A stretch of DNA of 22,441 bases from Betaproteobacteria bacterium (GTDB lineage Bacteria > Pseudomonadota > Gammaproteobacteria > Burkholderiales > SG8-39), in contig JAOUGZ010000007.1 of assembly GCA_029865405.1 (NCBI GenBank), positions 1 through 22,441 on the forward strand, written 5' to 3'. Shown one piece after another: positions 13,884 through 21,300 of this stretch (positions within the stretch are counted from its first letter, which is position 1; the number at the start of each line of letters is the position of its first letter). The position numbers and the translations under genes are program-made. Under the pieces are notes generated by a model. It was not told the origin of the DNA, ran no database searches, and saw nothing but the letters and a program-made list of their open reading frames with translations.

Positions 13884-15437
13884 TTAGGTCGCGAAATTGC
13901 TGCCGAGCACGGTACGCGCCCGGGTGTTCCCATGACCGACAACCCCAGCCGACATGGCGCCCGTCATGAGGGCGGACGAGCAGTGGGAATGCTCGTCGTG
14001 CCGGGGCTCGGACATGTAGCTTTGCAGGTTCTCGTTCCACTCAAAGCGGAAGTTCTCCAGGTGGGCGATGCCGACGTCGCAGTTTTCCTCGTCGAAGTAG
14101 CACATCGGGATCAGGTTGCGGCCGGCCTCGATCTGGTCGGACACGTCCCACTGCTTGCCCACGATGAAGTTCAGGCCCGCGGCTTTGGCCTGCATAACGC
14201 GCGATTTCTTCGTGAACAGGTCGCGGACTTCGAGGTCGTGCGGCCCGATGTGGTGCCGGTAGTGCCACTTGCGCTCCGTCTTGAGGTCGGCGAGCAGCCG
14301 GATATGCCACTCCAGCGATTGATTCTCGATCTCGTGGTAGTAGATAAATCGAAACTGCATCCCGAGTTGCTGCACGAACCAAATCGCCATCTTGTCGCGC
14401 AGGCCCAAGTCCCACCAGGTGTCGACCGACAGCCCGGGGTCGAATGGCACCTTGGTGATCCGATTCTCCTCGCGTGCCTTGGCCATCTGCGTGCCAAAGA
14501 TGGCGCCGCGAATCACCGCTTCAAACGGCTCCCTGTCCGTGCTGGGGTACTCGCGGAACATCAGATCGCCGTTCCATTCCTTTTTCTTCACGTACCACGC
14601 GCGCTGACCCAGATCGAGCGTTGTCCCGGTCATGCGCTCGACCTTGGTGAAGTAGGCGGTGTGCTCGCGCGTGAACACGACGTGGCGCGCCTCATCCAGC
14701 GGCAGCCGGTATTTCTTGTTCAGCCACCACGGATAGAAGTGCAGCTTGAAGTCCATTTTGGTGAGCGGCTTGCCCATGCGCTGCGCGTTCTGGGTCTTCG
14801 TCACGAGCTCGTGGAACTTGCCGCCTTTGCCGTAGCCCGTCGACTCGACGAAGATGTAGTTGCCCGGGTGCACCGTATTGAACGAGCCAGTCTGAATCTC
14901 CTCGGCCTTCTCCGGGTACTTGTGGGAAATGATGCCGTACTCGGACACGTGCAGGTAGGACAGCGTGCCCGCGCGCATCGACGTGCCCACGCTGATTTCG
15001 CTCTTGTTGGCGAACACCAATTCCTGCGCGCTGTCGTTGGTCGCCGGGTTCGCGGCGCGGATCGCCTCGGGCAGTCGATCGTAGGGATACTTGATCTTGC
15101 GCCGGAAGATCTTGCGCACGTCGTCCAGGGTGTGCGCGATGATGCCGCCCACCTGACCCGGGTGCCAAATGCACTCGTCGAGGATGAACAGGTCGATGAA
15201 CGTGGTGAAGCCGTGCTGGCGACCCTTCAAAATCACGTTCAAGTACCACATGTCGTTCCAGAACTTCACCTGCATGTCGTTCGGGACGAACTTAACTTCC
15301 AGATTCAGCTCGTCGAGAATGTAGTACAGGTTCGCCATGCGCCATTTCTTGTCGGCGAATTGGTCGACGACCTCGATGTCGATCGCCGACTGCGGCGCGA
15401 CCGGCTCAGATTGCTCGGCGGGCGGGTCGAAGGCCAT
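13884..15437 (-). CDS. terL: Terminase large subunit (TerL), packaging ATPase and nuclease
   Basis: The protein has 517 residues, a normal length for TerL, which drives DNA into the prohead and cuts the concatemer. The ATPase half has a Walker A-like KGRQHGFTT (residues 71-79), a Walker B/catalytic position YLHVSEYG (E166) and the coupling motif VESTGYG (198-203). The RNase H-like nuclease half has WWDLGLRD (D343) and IGPHDLEVRD, a motif seen in many TerL proteins. It ends with HDEHSHCSSALMTG (480-493), where most TerL proteins carry an Asp (SHxxDAL) in place of S487 or S488. The ATG overlaps the previous stop by one base (TGATG). The small subunit lies 6.4 kb away, unlike the usual adjacent pair. 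Confidence 0.93.
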   Translation of the reverse strand: MAFDPPAEQSEPVAPQSAIDIEVVDQFADKKWRMANLYYILDELNLEVKFVPNDMQVKFWNDMWYLNVILKGRQHGFTTFIDLFILDECIWHPGQVGGIIAHTLDDVRKIFRRKIKYPYDRLPEAIRAANPATNDSAQELVFANKSEISVGTSMRAGTLSYLHVSEYGIISHKYPEKAEEIQTGSFNTVHPGNYIFVESTGYGKGGKFHELVTKTQNAQRMGKPLTKMDFKLHFYPWWLNKKYRLPLDEARHVVFTREHTAYFTKVERMTGTTLDLGQRAWYVKKKEWNGDLMFREYPSTDREPFEAVIRGAIFGTQMAKAREENRITKVPFDPGLSVDTWWDLGLRDKMAIWFVQQLGMQFRFIYYHEIENQSLEWHIRLLADLKTERKWHYRHHIGPHDLEVRDLFTKKSRVMQAKAAGLNFIVGKQWDVSDQIEAGRNLIPMCYFDEENCDVGIAHLENFRFEWNENLQSYMSEPRHDEHSHCSSALMTGAMSAGVVGHGNTRARTVLGSNFAT

Positions 15438-15694
15438 CAGCTGCCGGCGCGGTCCATCGACTCACGCACGCACGACTGCGCGAATTCCATCAGCGCGATC
15501 GCCATGGTGCACAGCTTGAGATAGTCGGTGTTGGCCTTGGCCCACTTTATGTTCTGCTCGCCCTGGTCATTCGTCTCCACCCACACCGCGACGAAAGGCG
15601 CGTCGTTCGGGACGCGATTGAGCGCGTCGCCGGCCGCGGCCTTCGAGCCCCACGACTTGCCGGTCTTCGTGTCGAGTCCGGTGATTTCCCCCAT
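15437..15694 (-). CDS. Hypothetical protein preceding TerL
   Basis: The protein has 85 residues. The start is an ATG two bases after the previous stop, with a weak GTGAG upstream, so re-initiation is likely. The N-terminus is polar with Gly and Lys. Residues 33-48 (PFVAVWVETNDQGEQN) form two strands, and the C-terminus is one amphipathic helix (DYLKLCTMAIALMEFAQSCV). It occupies the place next to TerL where a small terminase subunit might be expected but lacks an HTH or the Terminase_2 pattern, so I do not call it TerS. Function is unknown. Confidence 0.6.
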   Translation of the reverse strand: MGEITGLDTKTGKSWGSKAAAGDALNRVPNDAPFVAVWVETNDQGEQNIKWAKANTDYLKLCTMAIALMEFAQSCVRESMDRAGS

Positions 15695-15696
15695 GG

Positions 15697-16014
15697 CTAC
15701 TCACGCGGCGGCCAGCACCACGACCCCTGGACGTATGACCCTGGAACGCTCGGAGTTTCGCTGAACGGGACGGACGTGACCCACAACACGTCATTGCCGT
15801 CGAGATACACCTGGCCATTGACCACGTTGTCGGACCACACTTGCACGATCATCATCGGCAGAACGTCGCCCGCGCCGGTCGCGTTGCCGACGTGCGCCTG
15901 CGCGCCGCCTGGCCAAGCCGCGTCCTGCGTTCGCGCGACCCGCCGTCGATTGATGGCCCTCGAGTCCTGATCGGAGAGCGTGTAGTGGACGATCCTGCCT
16001 TTCGTTGCGTTCAT
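15697..16014 (-). CDS. Conserved small phage protein (VVHYxL...VWSD type)
   Basis: The protein has 105 residues, with AAAGGA about 10 bases before the ATG. The signature RIVHYTLSDQ at the start, then MMIVQVWSDNVVNGQVYLDG, VLWVTSVPFSE and a terminal GSWCWPPRE, is one I recognise from many small phage and prophage proteins of unknown function. The compact strand-rich layout suggests an SH3-like or OB-like barrel, which is inference. It lies among small genes just before TerL. Confidence 0.75.
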   Translation of the reverse strand: MNATKGRIVHYTLSDQDSRAINRRRVARTQDAAWPGGAQAHVGNATGAGDVLPMMIVQVWSDNVVNGQVYLDGNDVLWVTSVPFSETPSVPGSYVQGSWCWPPRE

Positions 16015-16027
16015 CGTCGCCGATCCT

Positions 16028-16216
16028 TTATGTTGGTGATGCCGGTCTATTCATGAAGGCGTTGAATTCAGTGCTGCACTGCGCGCACAGGTCGATGTCT
16101 TCTTCCGAACGGTCCACGTCCTCTTCCGTGGTGGCCTCGTGCACGTCCAGGGTGATGGCCCCGATGACGCGCGAGAAGAAGGCGCCGCAGCGATCGCATT
16201 GCCGAGCTCGGCTCAT
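16028..16216 (-). CDS. Small four-cysteine zinc-binding protein
   Basis: The protein has 62 residues. The ATG overlaps the upstream stop (ATGA), with AGGGG upstream. Cysteines C7, C10, C44 and C47 form two CxxC knuckles (CDRCG and CAQCS) separated by 33 residues, a treble-clef or zinc-ribbon layout. The linker is very acidic (TTEEDVDRSEEDIDL). Small zinc-ribbon proteins of this kind are common in phages and may act as transcription or replication adaptors. No specific function can be given. A longer frame to 16333 is antisense or out of frame with the upstream gene. Confidence 0.65.
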   Translation of the reverse strand: MSRARQCDRCGAFFSRVIGAITLDVHEATTEEDVDRSEEDIDLCAQCSTEFNAFMNRPASPT

Positions 16217-16440
16217 GGATAAGCCCCTATTTGAAAATGCGTCGCGGCCATCTTGCAGACGAGGTACAAATCGCCCTCTTGGAAATGCTGTACGTACGGG
16301 TGTGCGGCGCCAACGCGCACCACGAGCTTCCATGGTAGCCCGTCACAAACCTCATAGACCTCGACGAAGTGAGCATCGGGAAGATGCTTCTTCGCCGTCT
16401 CCGTGAGGGCCGTGCGGCTGGCGACGGGCGCGAATCCCAT
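16213..16440 (-). CDS. Hypothetical protein
   Basis: The protein has 75 residues, and the ATG lies two bases past the previous stop. The sequence has two beta-type stretches (AHFVEVYEVCDGLPWKLVVRVG and GDLYLVCKMAATHFQIG) around a short helix, suggesting a single small alpha/beta domain. The two cysteines are isolated. No family is recognised. It is linked by ATGA to the zinc-binding gene that follows, so the two are probably made together. Confidence 0.55.
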   Translation of the reverse strand: MGFAPVASRTALTETAKKHLPDAHFVEVYEVCDGLPWKLVVRVGAAHPYVQHFQEGDLYLVCKMAATHFQIGAYP

Positions 16441-16442
16441 GG

Positions 16443-16748
16443 TTACTCCGGCGTCGCCTGCGGCGGGGACGGCTCTGGCGGGGGCGGCGGCGCCGGGCGC
16501 AGATACGACGGCGGCGTGGGCGCCGGTTTGGGCATCGACTGCGCGTACTCGAAGAGCCTGCGGCGCACCGCGGCCATCATTTCGTTCATGCGGCGCGTGT
16601 ACGTTTCGTGCTCGCGGTGGATCGTCTCCAGGTGCTCGATCAAATCCTGCACACTCGGCGCGACCGGCACCATCGGCCCCTGCTCGTTCGTCCAGACCTT
16701 CCAGAATTCACCGGCCAAAGCGGGCCGATATTGAACGTCGTTTGGCAT
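16443..16748 (-). CDS. Hypothetical protein with helical core and Pro-rich tail
   Basis: The protein has 101 residues. The ATG at 16748 is preferred over the adjacent GTG (16751) because AGGAGG is 4 bases from it. That ribosome site overlaps the previous gene's TAG. Residues 30-70 are a long charged helix (VQDLIEHLETIHREHETYTRRMNE), and residues 72-101 are Pro-rich (YLRPAPPPPPEP). Its function is unknown. The helix could mediate oligomerisation. Confidence 0.6.
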   Translation of the reverse strand: MPNDVQYRPALAGEFWKVWTNEQGPMVPVAPSVQDLIEHLETIHREHETYTRRMNEMMAAVRRRLFEYAQSMPKPAPTPPSYLRPAPPPPPEPSPPQATPE

Positions 16749-16756
16749 CACCCCTC

Positions 16757-17275
16757 CTATTCGAACCCTTCGAGTTTCACGTCGCGATGCTCGCGCGCGC
16801 GCTGGCTTGGCTTGGTGAGCTCGGGCAGCTTTGGCCAGAAATGTTTCGGATCCAGCCCCGACTTGAGAATGTGCGCCGCCATCGCGTCCGCCCAGGCTTT
16901 ATAGCGCAACAGTTGAATCGGCCATTTGTGCATCGGGAATCCGTACCACTGATAGAAGGCCCCTTGGCTGATGCCCGAGAATTCGAGGAATTGCGCGATG
17001 GTCATGTTGTTGACCTTGATCAGGCCGTATAGCTCGCTCATGGGGGCGAACTCGTGGCGGCGCTTTTGCTGCGCCGGCCCCATGTTTTTTTTCGTCATCC
17101 TTGGATACCTCAATTTGGCTCGTTTGCGATGGTAGGCCAAGTGCCGCGCGCGCTTTCGCGTCTGCAGGACCGAGAGGAAACGCTCGAGGCTCACGCCCAC
17201 GTGGTCAGCGGTGCGCTGCGCGATCGCGCGGCGCTGCGGATGGGTAAACGGTCGCTTGGCGGCGCAGAAGTTCAT
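16757..17275 (-). CDS. HTH-like DNA-binding protein
   Basis: The protein has 172 residues. The ATG shares one base with the radical SAM stop (TGATG). A basic N-terminal region (residues 10-60, rich in Arg and Lys) is followed by a second region in which MTIAQFLEFSGISQGAFYQW (91-110) has the helix-turn-helix spacing: helix, Gly-containing turn (SGIS), then recognition helix. The C-terminal part is helical with a basic end. It could be a transcriptional regulator or a packaging or replication DNA-binding factor. It does not look like the classical small terminase. An internal ATG at residue 60 has AAGG directly adjacent and is a poorer start. Confidence 0.6.
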   Translation of the reverse strand: MNFCAAKRPFTHPQRRAIAQRTADHVGVSLERFLSVLQTRKRARHLAYHRKRAKLRYPRMTKKNMGPAQQKRRHEFAPMSELYGLIKVNNMTIAQFLEFSGISQGAFYQWYGFPMHKWPIQLLRYKAWADAMAAHILKSGLDPKHFWPKLPELTKPSQRAREHRDVKLEGFE

Positions 17276-18189
17276 CAAACGAATAACCCTTGCTGTTCGT
17301 CATAGATTTCAGCCGGCCTGTTGCCGCGATAGTAGCGGTCGTAGTCTTCGAATGGCCCGCGTTTCCAGATGAATCCATTCGCCCAGCGCGCCACGTCCTT
17401 GAGTTTTTGGACCGTCCAATCGTAGCGCGCGACCGGTTCGCGTTCGAGCGCGTTGAGTTTTAGATACGGCTGCACGTGGGGCTCGCAGCCAGCGTCGAGC
17501 ACTTCTTGAATGCGCGCCATGCACTCGGCATAAGGTTCATTTCCAACCAGCACGTAGACCCGCTTCCGTTTCTGTGGCTCCTCGGCCAGCATCTTCATCA
17601 CCTGGCGCACTTGCGGCCCTTCCTTCGTTTCGTCGAAGGCGAAGCGCCACGGGCCACCGCCAGAATTGAGCAGTGGTCGCCAGCGCCGATAGACCTCCTC
17701 GGTGAACGTGATCGGCTCGAATCCAGAGTTGGCGTCGATGAGCTTCACACCCTCGGCCTGGTAGCGCCGAATAATATGCTCCTGATATTCCGCAGGAAGG
17801 GCGCTCAGGTTGTTGTCGCAGAGAATCGGCCGCACCGGGAAATCAGGAATCAGCGTGAACTCGCGCCCTTCCATCGCGGGCACGATACAGAACCAGCACC
17901 CAACCGGGCAACCCCGCGAGGCGAAGGTGGCGAGAGGGTTGTGCTTGAAGATTGCGTCCGGGTAGTCCTGCCTGATTTCTGCCACGTCCGCGAGAATGTG
18001 CTGCATCTTGATGAGGAACAACGCGGGGCCACCAGCGACCACCCTTTTCCCGCAAGCGCGCGCGAATAAGGCGCGGCTGTACGCCTCGTCGAGCTTGTAG
18101 GTGAAAACGATCGACAGATACTTCACGTCGCCGTCGTCCCATTCCGCCAGCCCACCAATCCATTTACCGACCTCTTGTCTTTTACTCAC
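17275..18189 (-). CDS. Radical SAM enzyme
   Basis: The protein has 304 residues and begins with GTG overlapping the preceding stop (GTGA). A longer frame to 18372 is out of frame with the upstream gene. RGCPVGCWFC gives C94-x3-C98-x2-C101, the canonical cluster that holds the 4Fe-4S used to cleave SAM. Before it, VKYLSIVFTY and GKRVVAGGPAL resemble the Rossmann-type, B12-binding-like N-terminal domain of many radical SAM proteins, but the cobalamin DxHxxG motif is absent. After it, LSALPAEYQEHIIRRY, GVKLIDANSGFEP, WRFAFDETKEG and KRVYVLVGN follow a TIM-barrel order. The substrate is unknown. A tRNA, nucleotide or peptide modification is possible, and the sequence does not choose between them. 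Confidence 0.88.
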   Translation of the reverse strand: MSKRQEVGKWIGGLAEWDDGDVKYLSIVFTYKLDEAYSRALFARACGKRVVAGGPALFLIKMQHILADVAEIRQDYPDAIFKHNPLATFASRGCPVGCWFCIVPAMEGREFTLIPDFPVRPILCDNNLSALPAEYQEHIIRRYQAEGVKLIDANSGFEPITFTEEVYRRWRPLLNSGGGPWRFAFDETKEGPQVRQVMKMLAEEPQKRKRVYVLVGNEPYAECMARIQEVLDAGCEPHVQPYLKLNALEREPVARYDWTVQKLKDVARWANGFIWKRGPFEDYDRYYRGNRPAEIYDEQQGLFV

Positions 18190-18467
18190 CGCAGGATCCT
18201 GGTGGCGGCATGATCGGCGGCACGCCGCCCAATTTCCTCGGTGAGCTCTTCCAGGCAGGCTTTGCCCAAGTCCTTCATGATCCGCTCCACCGGCGCGTCG
18301 CCGCGCTTCGTGCGCACGCCGGCGAGGTAGTGTAAGCGGTCGCTCACTTTCAGGGATTTGACGTACCGACACTCACACTCGTGCCTATATTGCTCGGACC
18401 CGGTGTCGAACACGGGCGGCTTGGGCTCTGGTGGCGCGGCGTCGCGCGGCGGCGGATCGAACGGCAT
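18186..18467 (-). CDS. DUF7696-like small phage protein
   Basis: The protein has 93 residues, with GAGG before the ATG. After a Pro-rich lead (residues 1-20), FDTGSEQYRHECECRYVKSL followed by a helix and YLAGVRTKRGDAPVERIMKDL matches my memory of a widespread phage family (ECxxRxV followed by RxxYLxxVxxxRG). I use the DUF7696 name with caution. Function is unknown. It lies between the protease-like and radical SAM genes and is coupled to the latter by a GTGA overlap. Confidence 0.65.
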   Translation of the reverse strand: MPFDPPPRDAAPPEPKPPVFDTGSEQYRHECECRYVKSLKVSDRLHYLAGVRTKRGDAPVERIMKDLGKACLEELTEEIGRRAADHAATRILR

Positions 18468-18470
18468 CGG

Positions 18471-19025
18471 CTACCTCGTTTCACGTGGAACGGAATCGTT
18501 GACGAGCATCAAATCCGCCAACACATCGACCGGAATCCCGGTCATGAGCCGGGCGTACTCGTTGGCTGCGAACTCACGGCTTTCCTCGCCAGAGCTCCAG
18601 GCCTCGTCGTGGATCCCAAGAAAGTACCGTCCCGTGTTTGCGGCGACTGTCGCGACCACGCTGGTGTGCCCCATGCGGTGGTGGCCGAGCTCGTGCCCGA
18701 CCACGAAGAGCAGCTGGATCAGCGAGCCGGTTTTCAGGAAGATCCGGTCGACCACGATCACGTTGATGAACGGCGTCAGCTGCATGGCGTAGCCAAGGAT
18801 TCGACGCCCTTGGTGGTTGCGCTTGGCATCATCGAGCATCAGCAACACCCGAGGCACCCGCGAGCGCGTGATCAGGTCGCGCACCGCGTAGGGCATGGGG
18901 TCGAACAACTCGGCGCGGCGCAGCGACCACATCGGCCCGAAGAACATCAGCGTCAGGACCATCGTCAGCCATGGCACAAGGAGCGCCACGAGCAGCGCAT
19001 ACAGGAAGAATTCGATGTAGATCAT
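18471..19025 (-). CDS. Membrane-anchored M48-like zinc metalloprotease
   Basis: The protein has 184 residues, with an ATGA overlap to the replication-accessory gene upstream. Residues 3-30 are one long hydrophobic segment, likely a membrane anchor. HELGHHRMGH (111-120) gives the HExxH zinc motif (H111, H115, catalytic E112). EESREFAANEYARL (147-160) supplies a candidate third ligand, E151, in an ExxAN pattern close to the ExxAD of M48 and HtpX-type gluzincins. INVIVVDRIFLKTG before the motif matches the edge strand and entry helix that precede it in M48 enzymes. It is shorter than most M48 proteins (about 280 or more residues), so this is a minimal domain. A role in envelope proteolysis, superinfection exclusion or lysis is inference. 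Confidence 0.85.
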   Translation of the reverse strand: MIYIEFFLYALLVALLVPWLTMVLTLMFFGPMWSLRRAELFDPMPYAVRDLITRSRVPRVLLMLDDAKRNHQGRRILGYAMQLTPFINVIVVDRIFLKTGSLIQLLFVVGHELGHHRMGHTSVVATVAANTGRYFLGIHDEAWSSGEESREFAANEYARLMTGIPVDVLADLMLVNDSVPRETR

Positions 19026-19606
19026 GCGCTGGGCAGGAATTTCAACGGTTTTGCGGCGAGCAGCCGCGCGGTGACGCCTTCGTCGGTGTGGTGGTGGGGT
19101 AGGAGCATCTGCGCTACATCGTGGGTGATGCGGCCCTTTTCCAGCGCGTCGATCACCACCAGCTCGCGCCCCGCCTTGTCGGTGCCCGGCGTGAACTGCC
19201 AGGCGACCGGCCGGTGCGCATCGCGCGCAAACTGAACCGTTGACCGGTACGTCTCGAGAAAAGCCATGCGCGCCTGCACCATGTCCCCAGACTCGATCAA
19301 CGGCCGGGCGACGAAGTACGCGGCGCGCATTTCGTCGGTCCAGAAGGCGCTCATGGCCTCGGTGTGCGGGATTATCGACCAGGCCTCTTCCGGGCCCGGC
19401 CGTCCGTCCTGGAGTCGCTGCAGCACATCGGCGATCGTCAGGCGGCCCTTCAACTCACGCCGGCAGCGCACGAGCGCGGCGAGCACCTGGTCCTCGGGAT
19501 ACTTCGACAGGTCGCTTGCCATGACTTGCGCCGCGGCGGTGGAAATCTGCGTGTTCGTGAGCTCGCACGTCACGGCGAGCGCCTGCAGGAGAGTTTTCGT
19601 CGCCAT
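19022..19606 (-). CDS. Replication accessory-type phage protein
   Basis: The protein has 194 residues. The ATG at 19606 is preferred over the GTG at 19609 because it makes a TGATG junction with the upstream stop and has GGGGG 5 bases away. ALAVTCELTNTQIS, AALVRCRRELKGRLTIADVLQRL and DGRPGPEEAW form a pattern I recognise from proteins encoded just after phage replication initiators. FWTDEMRAAYFVARPLIESGD and QARMAFLETYRS continue the helical body. In other phages such proteins occupy the place of helicase loaders such as lambda P, but no AAA+ or Walker motif is visible here, so loader activity is unproven. Its position after the winged-helix protein supports a replication role. Confidence 0.7.
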   Translation of the reverse strand: MATKTLLQALAVTCELTNTQISTAAAQVMASDLSKYPEDQVLAALVRCRRELKGRLTIADVLQRLQDGRPGPEEAWSIIPHTEAMSAFWTDEMRAAYFVARPLIESGDMVQARMAFLETYRSTVQFARDAHRPVAWQFTPGTDKAGRELVVIDALEKGRITHDVAQMLLPHHHTDEGVTARLLAAKPLKFLPSA

Positions 19607-19869
19607 CACCGCCCCCGCTGTTTGATCATGGCGTCGGCGTAGCGATACGCGCCGAGTGCCACGGCGTGATAGCCGAAGAATTCCGGTCCGGGATCATCGT
19701 CCATGCTGGAGCAGAGAATCGGTGGCGACTTGGCGATCATCGCCTGCATTGCCTTCGCCGCGAAGTAGTCGCGCAGGGACATGCCGTCACAGGTCTGGCG
19801 ACTACCATCCGCGCGTTCGAGCGGCGCCTCCAGGTCATCAACCCCCACCTGGATCTTGCCCGTGCTCAT
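19606..19869 (-). CDS. Small phage protein with SLRDYFAAKAM motif
   Basis: The protein has 87 residues. The ATG (19869) follows GGAG at 5 bases and overlaps the upstream stop (ATGA). The segment GMSLRDYFAAKAMQAMI followed by YHAVALGAYRYADAMIKQR is a familiar feature of many small phage and prophage proteins in early regions. Both are amphipathic helices. I know of no established function for this group. It sits inside the replication block. Confidence 0.7.
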   Translation of the reverse strand: MSTGKIQVGVDDLEAPLERADGSRQTCDGMSLRDYFAAKAMQAMIAKSPPILCSSMDDDPGPEFFGYHAVALGAYRYADAMIKQRGR

Positions 19870-20075
19870 GGGAGCTCCAGCGCTTCGCGCACTTTCGACA
19901 ACGTGATGGTGGCGGTTCCGGCGATGCCGAGCGCGTGATACAGCGCGCGCTTCCATCGGCCGTTGTCGTAACTCCCGGCCTGATTCCGGATCCGGGCGAT
20001 CGAGCGCGCGATGTTGTGCGTTTCCGCAAGCTCGATCATGTTCGTTTGGCGCTGCTGTTTCAGTCCGGCGGTCAT
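19866..20075 (-). CDS. Small hypothetical protein in the replication block
   Basis: The protein has 69 residues, with a strong AAGGAGG site and an ATGA overlap with the replication gene's stop. It is basic and helical throughout (MIELAETHNIARSIARIRNQAG, WKRALYHALGIAG) and ends in a short helix (LSKVREALEL). Its size and charge suit a nucleic-acid or replisome accessory protein. No family is recognised. Confidence 0.6.
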   Translation of the reverse strand: MTAGLKQQRQTNMIELAETHNIARSIARIRNQAGSYDNGRWKRALYHALGIAGTATITLSKVREALELP

Positions 20076-21031
20076 TGGCCCTCCTTGCGATCTGCTTCGT
20101 CCAGCATTGGACGAAAGGCTTCGAATCGTGTGGCGCTCTGGTCGCCCTGGCGCGCAGCGCCATCGGTGCCGTGGCGCCCGGTGAGCCACTCGGTGCGTAG
20201 CGCTTGCGCGTCTCTCACGGCGAGGTTGAGCGGGTGCTTGGCCGAGACGTACAGGCCGCGCGGGGAGCGCAGGTAGAACGCGATGACGTCGGGGGCTTCG
20301 GCCTCGGGCATGGACTTGGAGAACCGGGAGCAGAACGAATTCGCCGCGGCGTTGCGCGCGGGCGCCACGCCCCAGCGCATGCGGTAGGCGGCGACGTAGG
20401 CCTCCCACACGAGCGCGCCGGCTGTGGGCTCACCCTGGCCGTTGGGCTTGGCTTTGGTGGCGGGCAGCGTCGACTCAGCCTTCGGTCTGTGGGGAGCCGC
20501 CGCTGGCTTGGCCCCCGATCCCTCGGGTACGGACGACGTGCCCGCCGTTGATTTGGAGGCAGGAACAGGTCGGGTTCCGTTATCGTCGGTCTGGCGTGAT
20601 TGCCTTCCCGATTCCTGTCCTGCCGTTGATTGGGCCGGCCCGCCCTTTTCCTTGGCGCGCCGCTCGGCCATGTAGTTGCGCATGTACTCGTTTTTCGCCT
20701 CGGCGTCGCGCTTGGCGCGGTAGAACTCCCACTGGGGGACGAAATACTGGAAGGCGTGCTGGTGCACAAGGCGCCGGCCCTCGTGCTCAATGCCCCTTGA
20801 GTCCGGGTCGGGCGAGGATAGAAACTCGATCGCCTCGCGGATTTTTTCGACCTCCCCGCCGATCACCCCGGCGAGCAGCTTCGGGTTCAGTTCCACCAAC
20901 CCCGGAGCTTGCGTCTTGGCGATCACGTACGACCACACCGCAAACACAGTCGGCCCGGAGCCCACCATCGAACCCTCGAACAACGACTCGAAGATCTTGC
21001 CCCACCCCCCAAACCCACGCACCCCGGCCAC
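20072..21031 (-). CDS. Phage replication protein with winged-helix-like N-terminus
   Basis: The protein has 319 residues and starts at GTG (21031) with GAGGAAT upstream. Residues 8-95 (KIFESLFEGSMVGSG, VFAVWSYVIAKTQ, KLLAGVIGGEVEKIREAIEFL, RLVHQHAFQYF) match the compact winged-helix domain of phage replication initiators that bind the origin. Residues 110-128 are a basic helix (NEYMRNYMAERRAKEK). Residues 130-205 are low-complexity and disordered, and residues 206-290 form a helical C-terminal domain (VWEAYVAAYRMRWG, PEAEAPDVIAFYL) seen in DnaT- and O-type replication proteins. The disordered linker explains the poor homology expected there. The phased repeats 270-300 bases upstream are candidate binding sites. 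Assignment is by pattern and context. Confidence 0.8.
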   Translation of the reverse strand: MAGVRGFGGWGKIFESLFEGSMVGSGPTVFAVWSYVIAKTQAPGLVELNPKLLAGVIGGEVEKIREAIEFLSSPDPDSRGIEHEGRRLVHQHAFQYFVPQWEFYRAKRDAEAKNEYMRNYMAERRAKEKGGPAQSTAGQESGRQSRQTDDNGTRPVPASKSTAGTSSVPEGSGAKPAAAPHRPKAESTLPATKAKPNGQGEPTAGALVWEAYVAAYRMRWGVAPARNAAANSFCSRFSKSMPEAEAPDVIAFYLRSPRGLYVSAKHPLNLAVRDAQALRTEWLTGRHGTDGAARQGDQSATRFEAFRPMLDEADRKEGQ

Positions 21032-21035
21032 GCGG

Positions 21036-21245
21036 CTATTCCTCCGTCTCCGTACTCACCGGGGAACGCCCCGCCAGCAAATCACGCATGATCCGAGTCC
21101 GCGCCGCAGCACGCTCGATCGTGCAGTGCACGCACGACCCGCTCGAGGTGTGCCTCACCCCTCCCGCATCAGGATGCCTCGGGCACACCGCACCCATATA
21201 CCGCTTCTCCCGCGCCCTCGCCGCCGCCATCCGATTCGTCTCCAT
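21036..21245 (-). CDS. Small zinc-ribbon protein, first gene of the replication block
   Basis: The protein has 69 residues and begins at the ATG ending at 21245, with AGAGGATTGGGGG before it. A basic helix (residues 5-16) leads to CPRHP (C21, H24) and GSCVHC (C38, C41), a C-H-C-C zinc site typical of small phage proteins with a GxxCxxHPxxGGxRxxSSGxCxxC pattern related to HNH-type zinc ribbons. The HNH catalytic residues themselves are not present. The C-terminal 28 residues are basic and helical. As the gene nearest the putative origin/operator it is a candidate early regulator, which is inference. Confidence 0.7.
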   Translation of the reverse strand: METNRMAAARAREKRYMGAVCPRHPDAGGVRHTSSGSCVHCTIERAAARTRIMRDLLAGRSPVSTETEE

Positions 21246-21257
21246 CCCCCAATCCTC

Positions 21258-21300
21258 TCAGAGATAAATAAAAAGAACAAGCCACATATCGAAACGGTTA
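21258..21300. other. AT-rich tract next to the iterons (possible unwinding element)
   Basis: In an otherwise GC-rich genome this stretch is conspicuously AT-rich (AGATAAATAAAAAG and further A/T runs). It lies directly between the three phased repeats and the first replication gene, the usual place of a DNA-unwinding element or promoter. A TATTTA hexamer (21270-21265, minus strand) could be a -10, but no good -35 is spaced for it. Confidence 0.4.

Noticed and set aside
13443..15524. A 693-codon plus-strand open frame across TerL
   Set aside because: TerL motifs on the other strand are unambiguous. The long frame is a by-product of high third-position GC.
15437..15694. The small gene next to TerL as the terminase small subunit
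   Set aside because: It has no HTH and no Terminase_2 pattern, whereas the gene at 21799-22441 shows both.
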